Numbered from the stretch's first letter, positions 40,925-51,835 are shown. The stretch: DNA of 64,000 nt from Odontocerum albicorne (GCA_949825065.1 OX463859.1:28475847-28539846), one strand, 5' to 3'. The notes: generated by a model from the sequence alone, not told the origin. Made by a program: numbers and translations.

Positions 40925-41185
40925 TACTGGCCGGTGAGTTTGCTGGTGTGAAATGGCTCACTCATTTCCAAAAAAACAAAATCAACACCACAGCTTCGCT
41001 TTCCAACTGAACTGACATTAGAATGGTGAGGGGATCCTCGACTACGAGGACCAGTAACGACGAACACAACGGTTACTAGGCGTAAAAAATGCCTGTGTCA
41101 TTCGAGGAGAGTTGCATAGAGCGGGGCTCGAACCAACAAACTTCCGCACTGAAGTCCAATGCGTTACAGCGTAGCCTACATCTCT
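40925..41185 (-). mobile_element. SINE-C, most complete copy
   Basis: On the minus strand: tRNA-like head with GGACTTCAGTGCGGAAG and B box GGTTCGAGCCCCGC, then CTCCTCGAATGACACAGG, GTAGTCGAGGATCCCCTC, TTCAGTTGGAAAGCGAAGC and the 3' part CACACCAGCAAACTCACCGG. Confidence 0.65.
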
Positions 41186-41362
41186 TATATGCTTGATACA
41201 GAAAGACTAAGAAAATAAGTCTTGTTTGTGTTCCCCTTGATGATGAGGAGATAACCTTGAAACTTATTATCTTTAATGAAAAAAACAGTGTTTTATTAAA
41301 CATATTACAAGTATTATAATAGTTATCGTATTCAATCTGATGATATTTGTGGCTTGGTTGAC

Positions 41363-41478
41363 GGCCTCCGTGGTCTAGTTGGTAATACGTCTCCTAGCCT
41401 GAAGGTTGCGGGTTCAATTTCCGTTAGAACCTAGGTTTTATTTTAATGAGGACTTCCGTCTAGTTTTCACTTATTACG
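41363..41478 (+). mobile_element. SINE-A head (split by RTE-F)
   Basis: GGCCTCCGTGGTCTAGTTGG with GGTTGCGGGTTCAATTTCCG, then body to GTCTAGTTTTCACTTATTAC. The tail of what is probably the same SINE is at 42358. Confidence 0.75.
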
Positions 41479-41539
41479 TCTATCATTAACATTACGATGA
41501 AAATACTGATTAAGTCTCTCGTCTTCGCTATATTGATGG

Positions 41540-42345
41540 TATGGCGCGAAGATTTGGGCTCTGAGAGCAAGCGAGAGGCGTAGAATAGATGCATTTCTGG
41601 TGCTAGAGAATAATATTACTAATTCCATGGACAACAAGGCGAACTAATGCCTCCATTCTCCAATAATTGAGAATCACCGACAGATTGTCGACATTATACC
41701 TTCGACAAGTTATCCGATTATTTAAGCACATTGTTCGTGTCCAGCGGCGGTCGATCCCGAGGTGCGCTGGTACGCTGAGCACCAACGCACTTCGAGATGC
41801 TGAGCGAATATGAAATATCGCTGTCTCACGGTTTACTGTACTCCGCCCTATATGAATTTGCGTTTCCGTCCGGTGTGCATTGGAGATCGCTCCGGTAGTA
41901 TTGACAAACTTGGCCGGTCAATTTAAAAGGAACATTTTTTTAAATTTTATTTTACATAATTTTCACTTAAATAAAAATACTCGTACTATTTGTCACTATT
42001 ATTTGTCAGTTTAATTTATACAAATGTTCAACATTTTTGGAAGTCATGTTAGCGAATATATAATTTAATTATTGCAAATTATTTATCCGGTTCAGCGCAC
42101 CTCTAGACCAGCTGCCGCTGCTCGTGTCCAAGGAGACATTTTGCAAGGGTTTGTAGTTACTGGAGGCGTGGAAGGACGACGCACAAGAGGAAGATCTCCA
42201 ATGCGTTGAATTGACCAAGTAAGAGACGCAACTAGACTACCCTTAACAACTGCCCTTCGAGCCGCGGAGTGTAGGGATGGATGGAGAGGAGTCGTAAGAG
42301 GCTATCATGGGAGTCACGATGCTCAGTCATGAGGTACACGACAGG
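41540..42345 (+). pseudogene. RTE-F C-terminal fragment, interrupted
   Basis: Plus-strand translation with shifts: RRIDAF, then RLSTLYLRQVIRLF-like sequence, HIVRVQRRSIPRCAG (41560-41840). After about 250 bp of unrelated AT-rich DNA comes TGGVEGRRTRGRSPMR (stop) IDQVRDATRLPLTTALRAAE and WRGVVRGYHGSHDAQS (42095-42340). Order and motifs fit the end of an RTE-like polyprotein. It lies inside a SINE-A. Confidence 0.65.
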
Positions 42346-42357
42346 ATGGTGACGAAC

Positions 42358-42452
42358 ATCTTCCTGGTTGATTAAAAGATATGGTCACATGATACTTACC
42401 TCCCCAGGTTGTTCTATACGCAACGATAGTGTGATTTAATACAATATACGAA
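42358..42452 (+). mobile_element. SINE-A tail (continuation of 41363-41478)
   Basis: CTTCCTGGTTGATTAAAAGA, then GGTTGTTCTATACGCAACGA and TAGTGTGATTTAATACAATA. Confidence 0.6.
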
Positions 42453-42529
42453 AAATTATAAAATGCTATTTAAACATGATTTGAACTTCTATCAGCTTTT
42501 CTCTTCTTTTGGCTGACAGTTAACCTGAT

Positions 42530-43105
42530 ATCATATTTGTGGGTTTACTTTTTATTTATTTTTTGTGCCACGCAATTTTTTTATTGTTTTTTTTTCTTAG
42601 TCTACATGTAGAAAGTAGTGTGCTGAAAAACATCTATTGTCCTTGCTGCCGGGCTCGCCCTATATTAGTGGGAATATTTCGGCTGAAGGGATGAGTCCAA
42701 ACCTTTTAATTGCTTCTCTCTTAAATGTGTTTTCTGCAGTTTATTTTGAGATATACGAGTATGTGCGATTTCGGAATAAAGTAATAGATGTCCACCCTAT
42801 GTTGCTGTCAAAGAACTTATATTTATTTATTTCAGTTAATGGCATTTGTGGGTTTACTATTTTATTATTTTCTGCCATTTATTTATTTTCTGTTTTTTTT
42901 CTTAATCTATTATACATGTATAGTACAAGGCTGTGGGCTGAAAAACATCTGGTGTTCTCGCGACTGGGTTCACTTTATATTGATGGGGTGTATCTCAGCT
43001 GGGGGGGACGTTATGAGATGAGCCCAGACCTTTTGATAGCTTTTCTCTTAAATGTATTTTCTGCTATTTATCTTGAGGTATACAAGTATATGTGATTTTG
43101 GAAGA
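42530..43105 (+). mobile_element. Family F, two copies in tandem
   Basis: Copy one (42530-42835) and copy two (42836-43105) both contain TTTGTGGGTTTACT, GCTGAAAAACATCT and a GATGAG(T/C)CCA(A/G)ACCTTTT segment. The 152-codon plus frame at 42637 spans both and is an accident of the repeats. Confidence 0.65.
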
Positions 43106-43123
43106 TATTTAAATATGTACGTA

Positions 43124-43268
43124 CAGTACCCGGCGGTAAGTAATACACATCGTTTGTAGAGCGTCGTTTCTGTCATCCATACACGTGTTACCGGACCGGA
43201 CTATTAGCGCATCGTGCGACAGAGACGACGCTCTACAAATGATTTGTATTACTTACCGTCGGATACTG
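43124..43268. mobile_element. Short fold-back MITE
   Basis: 145 bp flanked by TA. Arms start CAGTACCCGGCGGTAAGTAA and, reverse-complemented, CAGTATCCGACGGTAAGTAA, and pair through GTAGAGCGTCGT. Its sister copy is 63354-63510, and the longer relative is 20231-20838. Confidence 0.85.
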
Positions 43269-43320
43269 TACTATGTTGCCATCGAAATATTATTTATTTC
43301 TCTTTATTATGTTGTCTAGG

Positions 43321-43800
43321 TGCTGGGTAATTATAATAAGCAATATAGAGTATTAGAGTGGGAATAAGTAATATAGAGTAATAAATAATAAATAAATATA
43401 GGTTTATTGACAGCAACATAGTATGTACATAATATATTTAAAGACACTTCAAAAACACATAAATTGCTGAGAATACATTAAAGACAGAAGCTATCAAAAG
43501 GTCTGGGCTCATATAATAACATCCCCTCGGCCAAGATACACCCCACCAATATAGGGCGAGCCCAGCTACCAGATGTTTTTCATATCACACCCTTGCACAT
43601 GTAGAATAAGAAGAGAAAAAACAGAAAATATATAGATGGCAGAGTGGGAATAAGCAATATAGAGTAATAGAGTGGTAATATGCAATATACCATAGAGCAA
43701 TAGAGTGGGAATAAGCAATATAGAGTAATAGAGTGGGAATAAGGTAATTATATTAAGCAATATAGAGTAATGGAGTGGAAATAAGGTAATACAGTAAAAC
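43321..43800. repeat. Irregular minisatellite, ~28 bp, with a family F insertion
   Basis: Unit AAGCAATATAGAGTAATAGA plus GTGGGAAT, in blocks 43335-43385 and 43640-43790. Family F on the minus strand (43386-43640) sits between the blocks, entering with its (AAAT)n tail. Confidence 0.8.
43386..43640 (-). mobile_element. Family F, inserted in minisatellite
   Basis: Minus-strand copy: (ATTT)n tail at 43386-43400, then TTTATTGACAGCAACATAG and GGTCTGGGCTCAT, up to the GATGTTTTTCAT segment at about 43575 and beyond. Confidence 0.75.
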
Positions 43801-44150
43801 CCGAGAATTTGTTATTAAGTTGTGTAATTATTTTTATTGTTTTATCATTGCATCTACAATAATGTACAGGTTCATCAGACGTGGGAATGTCAAGCTCTTG
43901 CATGAATCAAAAGCTGATTTGAGTACGGTATAATGTCTATTTCATATCTTATATTATATATTCTTAACAATATTTTAAATATAAATGATTATGTACTTTC
44001 TACATACATATAGATGTTGTTAAATAATAACTAAATATGAAAACAAACATTTTACTTTTCTAAAACAAAACTCATTATGTTAATAAAAAACAGTAAAAAT
44101 ATTATTGTTTTTTCAATTGTTTCTTTTGCAGGGTGTTTCTTTTTACTTTG
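43801..44150. other. AT-rich stretch with pogo-like terminal motif
   Basis: 43793-43810 reads ACAGTAAAACCCGAGAAT, like a pogo-type terminal repeat, without a visible partner end. Otherwise featureless. Confidence 0.35.
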
Positions 44151-44154
44151 ATAA

Positions 44155-44500
44155 AAATCGAATATCATATTTAAAAATGGATTATCATATTTAAAAATCG
44201 ATTATCATATTTAAAAATCGATTATCATATTTAAAAATCGATTATCGTATTTAAAAATCGATTATCATGTTTAAAAATCGGTTTTCATATTTAAAAATCG
44301 ATTATCATATTTGAAAATCGGTTATCATATTTAAAAATCGAGTATATTTAAAAATCGATTATCATATTTTAAAATCGATTATCATGTTTAAAAATTGATT
44401 ATCATATTTAAAAATGTATTATCATTTTTTAAAATCGATAATCAAATTTAAAAATCGATTATCATATTTAAAAATCGATTATCATATTAAAAAAGTGTTG
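44155..44500. repeat. Minisatellite, 20 bp x ~17
   Basis: Unit ATTATCATATTTAAAAATCG with point changes and a few 1-4 bp indels. Confidence 0.95.
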
Positions 44501-44763
44501 TTTAGATTTAAAATAAGTATATCCAAGAATTATAGTAAATTCAGTTATTTAACAAAGGGCACAAATCCATTTTAGAGAAATTCTACTTTTTTTTCTAAAA
44601 ATCAAACTCTCATCGAAAGTTCAGAGTATAGCATTGGGATATTCTCTTTACCTTCCGCCATGATATGATGTTCATATAAATTTTATATAATCAATAATTT
44701 ATTTAAACGAAAGTAAAAATTTTTATCAAAATTGGATTTGTGCTTTTTTTTACATACATATCA
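44501..44763. other. AT-rich non-coding stretch
   Basis: No supported feature. Confidence 0.35.
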
Positions 44764-45150
44764 TCAAGCGTGTCCCTTTCGGGGTAGGCAAAGACAACAG
44801 ATCTCTAAACGTTTATATCCAAGCACACAAATCGCCTCTTCCACATTCATACATCTCGTCATGTACAATTTTCTATTATTCACAATTCTTACTTTACCTC
44901 CTTCCAAAATCTTGTCCATTTGATCCAGCCACGTTTTCCTCGGTCTACCTCTTCCACGCATACCTTGCAATTCCGACTTGTATCATATATTCGCTTAGTC
45001 AATCTTTCATCATTCATTCTCTCATGTCCATCTTAAAGCTACTTTCTTCATCTTATATAAAACATCCATTCTTTTATTTCTGATGTGTTCATCCCACCCC
45101 CTCCAGATATTGATCAACGAGAAGAGTTCATGAGATGTGTTCAAACCATC
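44764..45150 (-). mobile_element. RTE-D C-terminal fragment
   Basis: The minus frame 44970-44764 reads MQGMRGRGRPRKTWLDQMDK, KVRIVNNRKLYMTRCMNVEE, the cleanest example of the RTE-D tail. It continues degenerately to the right until the piggyBac-like MITE at 45151. Confidence 0.75.
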
Positions 45151-46187
45151 TTAACCTTTCCCTTCCTGTGCTTAAAAATTCGCACGTTCCGGTGCTGTGT
45201 ATTCAATACACATCAATACACATGTAAAAATGCGCGATTAAAAATCGGAAAAATAAGAATATTCATAGCCAATCACTTAAATTAATTAAATTTTAAGTCA
45301 AAAGTGATAATAATTTTAATTTAATTGCTGAAAACATGAAAAAAATATCGGCCGACGTTCACAAAACGGGCGAAGCGACCATCTCAAATGGATGCCCTAG
45401 AGCTACTGAGAGCTGAGACGGGACTCAGTCTCGGACTGTTATACCTCGAAGGAAGAAACACAATTGCGAACTGAGATTCTATACTTGCGTTCCCATATAC
45501 CGAAGTAGCGTGAGAGTGAGACGTGAATAGCGTCGCTTCCTCACCCATAGCGATTTTTTTAAAACAATATACCTACGTCACTTACTGACACACGTTTGAT
45601 CGTATTGGTGAATTTATTCCCAATTTTTACAAAATATCTCTGATGTGGCCGATAAGTACTAATTATTATTAATATTATTTTTTTTAATTCAATGCGTGAA
45701 TGTATTACGAAGGAATACCTGAAATCTGAACCCAGTATTTATTATATTTATAGATATAGGAGCTATGTCCTTAAGGGAGAGATGATGATGATTTGTTGAT
45801 AAATAAAACTCGTTAGATCGCAATGCGGAAAAGAGATTTTATTGGTAGACGTAGGTATTTATACTATTCTTGAATGAGTGCGGGAATGCGATCAAGATAT
45901 GCCTACGTCTCGTTTCTGCATTCGCAAAAACGATTAATGTTGTATGTAGGTATCATTCAAATACGGAACTGGCGAGACAGATGTGGTGTCTTCTCGCTCT
46001 GGCATGGAATGCGCTCCACACCCGGCGATGAGTTGAATGACCGACGTGTGGACTTTGTACTTGTTTGTTTTTAATTGTCAAGGAATGCAAAGGTCGTATG
46101 CTCGGTCATTGACCGAACGCCACAGAGATATTAAAGTTTTTAGAAGCAATGTGTACTAGTTACACATCACAGGAAAGGAAGGGTTAA
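45151..46187 (-). mobile_element. piggyBac-like MITE, copy 4, split by a solo LTR
   Basis: TTAA at 45151-45154 and 46184-46187. Ends TTAACCTTTCCCTTCCTGTG and, reverse-complemented, TTAACCCTTCCTTTCCTGTG. The MITE sequence runs to about 45754, is interrupted by a solo LTR, and resumes at about 46125 (AGATATTAAAGTTTTTAG). Without the LTR it is about 665 bp, like copy 2. It is inserted in RTE-D. Confidence 0.85.
45757..46124 (-). mobile_element. Solo LTR, Gypsy-type family, inside MITE
   Basis: Minus strand begins TGTGGCGTTCGGTCAATGAC and ends near CTTAAGGACATAGCTCC, with a TATAAATACC box. Closest to the copy at 556-932. AGATAT on the left and AGATATT on the right may reflect the target duplication. 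Confidence 0.65.
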
Positions 46188-46445
46188 AGCTCTTTTCTTT
46201 ATCTTATTTAAAACATCCATGCTTTAATTTGTGATGTCTTCATCCCACCTCCTCCAGATATTGATCAACAAGAAGAGTTCATGAAATATGGCCAAATCAC
46301 ATTAAAGCTCTTTTCTTAATTAAAACATTAATTTTATCCATGCTTTCATTTCGCCATCTTCCAAACATTGACACGCCATAACTGTTCTTTATTGCACCCA
46401 TTTCCACAGCATTAATATTTATCTAACCATTTTTAAAAATAAATA
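46188..46445 (-). mobile_element. RTE-D fragment, right of MITE
   Basis: Repeats AGCTCTTTTCTTTATCTTAT, ATCCATGCTTT and CAGATATTGATCAACAAGAA, matching sequence left of the MITE at 45045-45140. RTE-D 5' of the MITE is degenerate. Confidence 0.5.
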
Positions 46446-46961
46446 TTTATAAGATTTTACTAACTCTTGCTGAAAAGTTACACATTTTGATTATCATACA
46501 AAAAAATAACCTATTTCGGTGGGCATGTAATATTTGTTGTACTAATTATCGTTGTTTTCTTCATATTTAGTTATTATTTACTATTTCACATCATGTGAGA
46601 ATAATTATAGATAGATGTCAGTGAGTAATTTTTTAAATTTTCTATAATTTTATTTACAACCTTCAGATAACAATGTTCAGTTACTTAAATAATTTCATAC
46701 ACTTTCTTTTATTTCTAAAGGAGTGTTAACTACACGTGTTTCCTGTTCTCTTCTATAATTTTGTACAAAATTTTATTCGTGTTTTTACTAGAAATGATAA
46801 TAAGAAATTGTATACGGATTAGTGACGAATTGTCCGAGTAGTGACAAAATTCAAATATAAAATACTCATTCAACTTATGCACATACAGTATTTATTTATA
46901 CTTTTACGATAAAAAAAAACGGAAATTTGTATTTTGTGGGTAGGGTATTTTTTGCATACAC
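46446..46961. other. AT-rich non-coding stretch
   Basis: No supported feature. Confidence 0.4.
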
Positions 46962-46980
46962 GTCTTATCAATCACAGTTT
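46962..46980. repeat. Target-site duplication, left copy (19 bp)
   Basis: GTCTTATCAATCACAGTTT, repeated exactly at 47869-47887. Confidence 0.9.
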
Positions 46981-47132
46981 GGATGCTAAGATGGTGCACA
47001 GTTTGCATGCACAGTTGCGCATGCTAAGATGGTCAGCTGGTGTGTCCCTAAGAAACCAAATAAAAAGCTCACGCATTAGTGGAAGCCTAGGCGTTGCAGA
47101 CATCAACAGCAAGATGGAGGAGATTGTATTAT

Positions 47133-47188
47133 AAAACCCAGCAAAGTTGACTACAAACACTTGTTTGTAGATAAATTTGCTGGGTTTT
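47133..47188. repeat. Hairpin / inverted repeat
   Basis: AAAACCCAGCAAA (47133-47145) pairs with TTTGCTGGGTTTT (47176-47188), and CTACAAACA (47151-47159) pairs with TGTTTGTAG (47162-47170), leaving a two-base loop and a small internal bulge. Confidence 0.85.
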
Positions 47189-47214
47189 TGAATAATTTTT
47201 CCAATATAAAAATA

Positions 47215-47345
47215 AACAATTTTTATTTATTTATTTTACACATGATAAGAAATATACATAATTTGCGGTAAAAACAACAGGCAATTTAATTCAGACACAC
47301 AGTTTTAATTGATCTGGGTTTATCGCGTTTCATTTGTCGTGTCCC
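47215..47345 (-). mobile_element. Family E fragment
   Basis: Reverse complement shares GGGGACACGACAAATG and the following TTAAAACTGTGTGTCTGAAT with the copy at 30799. Confidence 0.6.
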
Positions 47346-47843
47346 CAGTTTAGATCAATGACAGGAGTTCTATGTGATCCGAAAATGCCAGTAAAGTTAA
47401 AAGGAAAAATATACCAAACGATTGTCAGACCCGCACTCCTCTATGGCTCCGAATGCTGGACGATGTATAACTCTTACTCTAGGCAACTAGAAACTGCTGA
47501 AATGCGCATGCTAAGATGGTCAGCTGGTGTACCCCTAAGAGACAAAATAAAAAGCTCACGCATTCGTGGAAGTCTAGGTGTTACAGACATCAACATCAAG
47601 ATGGAGGAGAGGCGATTGAGATGGTATGGGCACGTTGAACGCAGAGCACCCGATCACATTGTGAACCAGGCAATCCCCATGGATCTTCCTCGAATAAGAA
47701 CCAGAGAAAGACCAAAGAATTCATGGGCGGTGCAAAAAGATAAGCTGATGCAGAGGCACGGCCTGGGGGACGCAGTCCGAGACAGAAGAGCTTACAACCT
47801 GAGGACGAGGAGAGCTGACCCCAACAGTATTCGCAGACAGTGA
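47334..47843 (+). pseudogene. RTE-C reverse-transcriptase C-terminal frame (169 codons)
   Basis: Open frame with QFRSMTGVLCDPKMPVKLKG, YQTIVRPALLYGSECWTMYN, LETAEMRMLRWSAGVPLRDK, RLRWYGHVERRAPDHIV and RTRERPKNSWAVQKDKLMQR. These match the YGSExW / RWxGHVxR / GRPKxxW series of RTE-like C-termini. The first few residues come from family E. Endonuclease and catalytic palm are missing. It is a 5'-truncated pseudogene whose 3' frame is undamaged, suggesting a fairly recent insertion. Confidence 0.8.
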
Positions 47844-47868
47844 GTTGGGATGGAGCCAGGGAGAAGAA

Positions 47869-47887
47869 GTCTTATCAATCACAGTTT
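47869..47887. repeat. Target-site duplication, right copy (19 bp)
   Basis: Exact repeat of 46962-46980. Confidence 0.9.
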
Positions 47888-48049
47888 CGACTTTAATTTT
47901 TTTGGAACTCCATATTAGAATACTTTTCTAATTATTTATTTGTTTTTACACTAATGACACTGAAAATAGAAGCAGAAACATGTGTCGCGGTAATTCAGTT
48001 AGATAAGTTGAATTTTAAAAAATAATAAAATTTCAAGTTATTGAATGAA

Positions 48050-48310
48050 ACAAATGGATAGCACGTTATTTACCAATAATGGATTGCACGTTATTTACCA
48101 ATAATGGGTAGCACGTTTTTTACCAACAATTGATAGCATGTTATATACCAATAATGGATAACACGTTATTTACCAATAATTGATAGCATGTTTTTTACCA
48201 ATAATGGATATCACGTTATTTACCAACAATTGATAGCACGTTATTTACCAATAATGGATAACGCGTTATTTACCAATAATGGATGTCACGTTATTTACCA
48301 ATAATTCTTT
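48050..48310. repeat. Minisatellite, ~25 bp x ~10
   Basis: Unit GCACGTTATTTACCAATAAT plus GGATA, with variants GATAGCATG and AACAATTGATAG. Confidence 0.95.
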
Positions 48311-50994
48311 GCATATATTATTTTCATCGAATAAAATGTACTTAAATTTGAAGAAAAAAAAACACTGACAAACTTTTTTTCCCAACATCTTAGGCCAAAA
48401 TTCATAGTCCAGCCTAAATACTAATTTCTCACCTTAATATTTCGAGATTTGTATTCATGCGAGTTGAGTACAGAGTCGAACTATATGCGCTCTAAACTTT
48501 AACCACGTGACTCTCTTATTTAAGAGAGCTACAACTTTGTACGAAATTTAACTTGAAATACTAATTTCTACAGAATAAAGAATCGAGAATTAAGTATTAA
48601 GGTTGGACTATGAATAAGAACCTTAAATGCGAATATTTCTTAAAAGGCGTAAACCGACAAATTTACTATTAAAAGCAAAAATAGTCCGATCCATATTTAA
48701 GTTGTTTTGAAATATTTAAGGAAACATTACAGCACGTTATGGAGGCTATATGGAAAGTTTTTTTTAAGACGAAATTTGACGTACGTTATATACACATAAG
48801 AATAGTTATGTGTTGTCTTAATTAAATAAAAGCCATGTTTATTGAGTTGGACCCTTTCCACGTACTAACGTCTATACAATATTTCAGATTTTTTTAGAGA
48901 AGAAACACGTGTAGGTAATAAAGCTATAGCCTATTGCTGCAGGTTTAAAACAAATGACATTTAACATGTTTTTACATCTGCTATAATACCAACGTAACGT
49001 ATTATGGTTCAACTTATATTTTTTAATTCTTGTTTAAAGAAAAGAAACGAATTTAATAAATAGCTTCCAAACCTAGTCATGTTAACCATTCAATTGCTGA
49101 AAATGTCATATACTTAACTAAAATATTTTTTATCTAAGAAATTAACAAAATATTACACAATATTAAGTCACAAAAATGACTGTTTATTTACATTATTTAA
49201 TTTAATATTATATATACAGTTTAAATCATATTGCAACAATATCACATGAAATATCTTCCACTCAGCTATTATCGAGATTTTTTATCAAATTAATCAAATA
49301 AAGTGTCAATTTAAAAAAAAAATCAAAAGGATTCTTCAATTTTATTCTTCTAAATTTTGCTCATTTATGTTACCAGTTTCGCTCGACGAGCATCATCAGA
49401 ATGTAATATTTACACCTAAAAGATAAATATTTTATAAACTTTTATTTTATACAACGCTATAAAACCAGAACTTCCTTCGAACGAAAACCTTTTTTTTATA
49501 AAAAAGAAATTTAAATGCAATATCTGAAATATTTGTTACTATAGGGCTGGATGAAATGTATTAAAATGCTTGATTAAAAAATAGTTGGAAGGGTTCGATC
49601 AAATTTTTGTACCTAACAATGATTTTTTTTATCGTCTTGAGAATTTTTGAAACCCTTGTTTAATATATGGAAAAAGTCGTTCATTTTTATTTGGAATTAT
49701 ACAGATTTTGTTCATAAAAACCAATTATTTATACACAGAAACAATTGTGAAATTTTTAACACTCGATTACTTTAAAAACAACCCAAATAAACTGGCATTT
49801 AAAGTAGCACATTATAATTGCGATCTTCGAGTTTTTTTTTTCTGTTTCGATTTCTATTAAACACCAATATAATTTTTTTCCCATTTGATAATAGCAATAA
49901 ATATAATACAAATTAATGTTAATTTAAATCGATTACTTATATTAAAGCGTATTTCATTATTTATTTTTCACAACACTATAACAAATTCAACGTTCTCTTT
50001 GTTGTTATAAAAAGACATAAAAACAATAGTTTATAATAATACAGTTAATTTTTTTGTGTCCATAGGTTTCTGTGGGTTAAAAACGTTATTTTTAAACTAA
50101 ATATTTACAAGCTTTACACGTACAGAACCATTTTATCACTACTTCAACTATGGTGTTTACAGAGTTGTTTTTCTATTATAAGCTATAAATGACATATTTA
50201 CAGAGTTTTCTTGAAATTATTTTTCAATATAATATAATTCCTAAACTTTTATGGTGTATTCATTGTATTTCTATAAGAAACACCATTAAAATTAATATTT
50301 TCTGTTAAACAGAAACTACACATTACTGTGATTTTGTGGTATTACCATTTGGTTATTTATGATACTGCAATGAAGTTTAATTGCAATAGTCGATTCATTA
50401 CTAGTTTTAAATGTTTATAATCGTTGTTATTGTATTGAGTTGATTTAAATGATAACCAACTTTACGACGGAACTGCAGTCGACATCCTCAAAGTAATGTC
50501 AAGAAACATTACCGAATATTTTTGACATCGTGGAGAGAATGTAGGTTGCTACGCTTTCAAAAAAAATCGATCCTTATTCGATACGATCATTATTTAAGCC
50601 AACTCAATACGGCAAAATCTTCGAAATACATTTCAAACTAGTGTAAATCGTGGAGTAGATTTGTTAATTATCAACGGAATAAAATAACTATACCAGAGCT
50701 AATAGTATTTCCATTTGATCATATTTGTAAACTCTAGAACGAGTAACTGTCGTAAATATTTTATTGTTTTCTGTGATATAGAAACAAAATAGATGGTGTT
50801 ATTATTTTATCTAAATAGTCTCAAAAAAATCTTAATTGTTTTTCTAATAATAAATTACTTTTTAAATTTTTCTTCCAGCATATTAGCCATTATGTAAATG
50901 TCGGCTTTTATTGATACCGTATTTACGTTAATTTGTGCTGAATATCAAAATATTTGCGAAGTTGTTTCGTGTTATAAGTCCGTTATATAGAGTG
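48311..50994. other. Long AT-rich stretch without recognisable repeats
   Basis: About 2.7 kb with no mobile-element match to the rest of the window, no frame worth reporting and no RNA gene that I can see. It contrasts with the element-dense DNA on its left. It lies downstream of the C15 terminal exon. Confidence 0.45.
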
Positions 50995-51165
50995 CAGCCT
51001 GACGGGTTTATTGTCATGTGACAATCTCTTCCAACTTACTAGAAATGTTTTTTAAACAACTTTTAAGTTGAAACCAAAATGTTATATATTTTAAAAAGAA
51101 TCGTGTACCTTCGAGAAATGAACGAACTTCCAACTTGGAAGACAGACATTTTACCAACTCGACAA
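50995..51165 (-). mobile_element. SINE-A with a compensated stem-loop
   Basis: Minus strand: degenerate head with GTAAAATGTCTGTC, body GTTTCAACTTAAAAG-like, tail CTAGTAAGTTGGAAGAGA and AATAAACCCGTCAGG. The stem-loop here reads TTGTCACATGACAA (51011-51024), with both stem arms changed relative to the usual TTGCC/GGCAA and pairing retained. Confidence 0.75.
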
Positions 51166-51674
51166 ATTCATATGTATACCTACGTCACTAAGCCCCCAGA
51201 TTAGTACATCTGTATTGGTATATGATATTAAACTGTTTAATAAGACATTTAAAATATTTTTTCAAATTTATTCCAAGAATCATAATAAATAAATGAAATA
51301 CCATTTCAATAACCAAAAGGAACAAAATATACAAATAAAAAATACGTATAAAAAATTATGAAATCATAGAATTTTTTTGTCACACTTTAATTTAAATGTT
51401 TGTCAATATTTTTAAATACATTTTTTGTTGATTGTTCTATGCGATGAAAGAACCAGTTTGCCACTTAAGAAATTCACGATTCCCAATTTAATATTTTAAT
51501 TGTCATTTCAAATAACTGTCAAGTAAATTAGATTGCCTTATTCCATGACCCATGATTTCTTGCCACTTGAAAAAATATAAAAGCGTGTTACGTAATTATG
51601 AACAAGAAAACAAATATTAAAAAAAATATTTTAATGAATTCATCGTCTCCATCACAATCACGGCGTGTCTCATA
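51166..51674. other. AT-rich non-coding stretch
   Basis: No supported feature. Confidence 0.4.
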
Positions 51675-51835
51675 ATAAATATCCACTTCATTCTATTATA
51701 TTCACTTCATTCTATAATAAATATCCACTTCAATCCATTATATTCACTTCATTATATTATAAATATCCACTTCATTCTATTATATTCATTTCATTCTATT
51801 ATAAAAATCCACTTCATTCTATTATATTCTGGCAT
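51675..51835. repeat. Tandem repeat, 42 bp x 4
   Basis: AAATATCCACTTCA starts at 51677, 51719 and 51761, with a variant AAAAATCCACTTCA at 51803. As 42 is divisible by 3, a plus frame repeats NKYPLHSIIFTSFY; I take this as a chance frame. Confidence 0.9.

Larger units (their letters stand above)
46981..47868 (+). mobile_element. RTE-C insertion, composite, with 19-bp target-site duplication
   Basis: An 888-bp insertion between perfect 19-bp direct repeats. It consists of: a short RTE-C piece (46981-47133), a hairpin (47133-47188), a minus-strand family E piece (47215-47345) and the main RTE-C C-terminal frame (47346-47843), with the stop only about 25 bp before the 3' repeat. The whole composite lies between the repeats, so it either arrived as one rearranged unit or was rearranged after insertion. 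Confidence 0.85.

Noticed and set aside
42637..43095. 152-codon plus frame with hydrophobic stretches (membrane-protein-like)
   Set aside because: It spans two tandem copies of family F, and the same segment recurs twice within it.
44155..44500. CRISPR-like array of short repeats
   Set aside because: Units are contiguous, without unique spacers, in a eukaryotic repeat context; this is a minisatellite.
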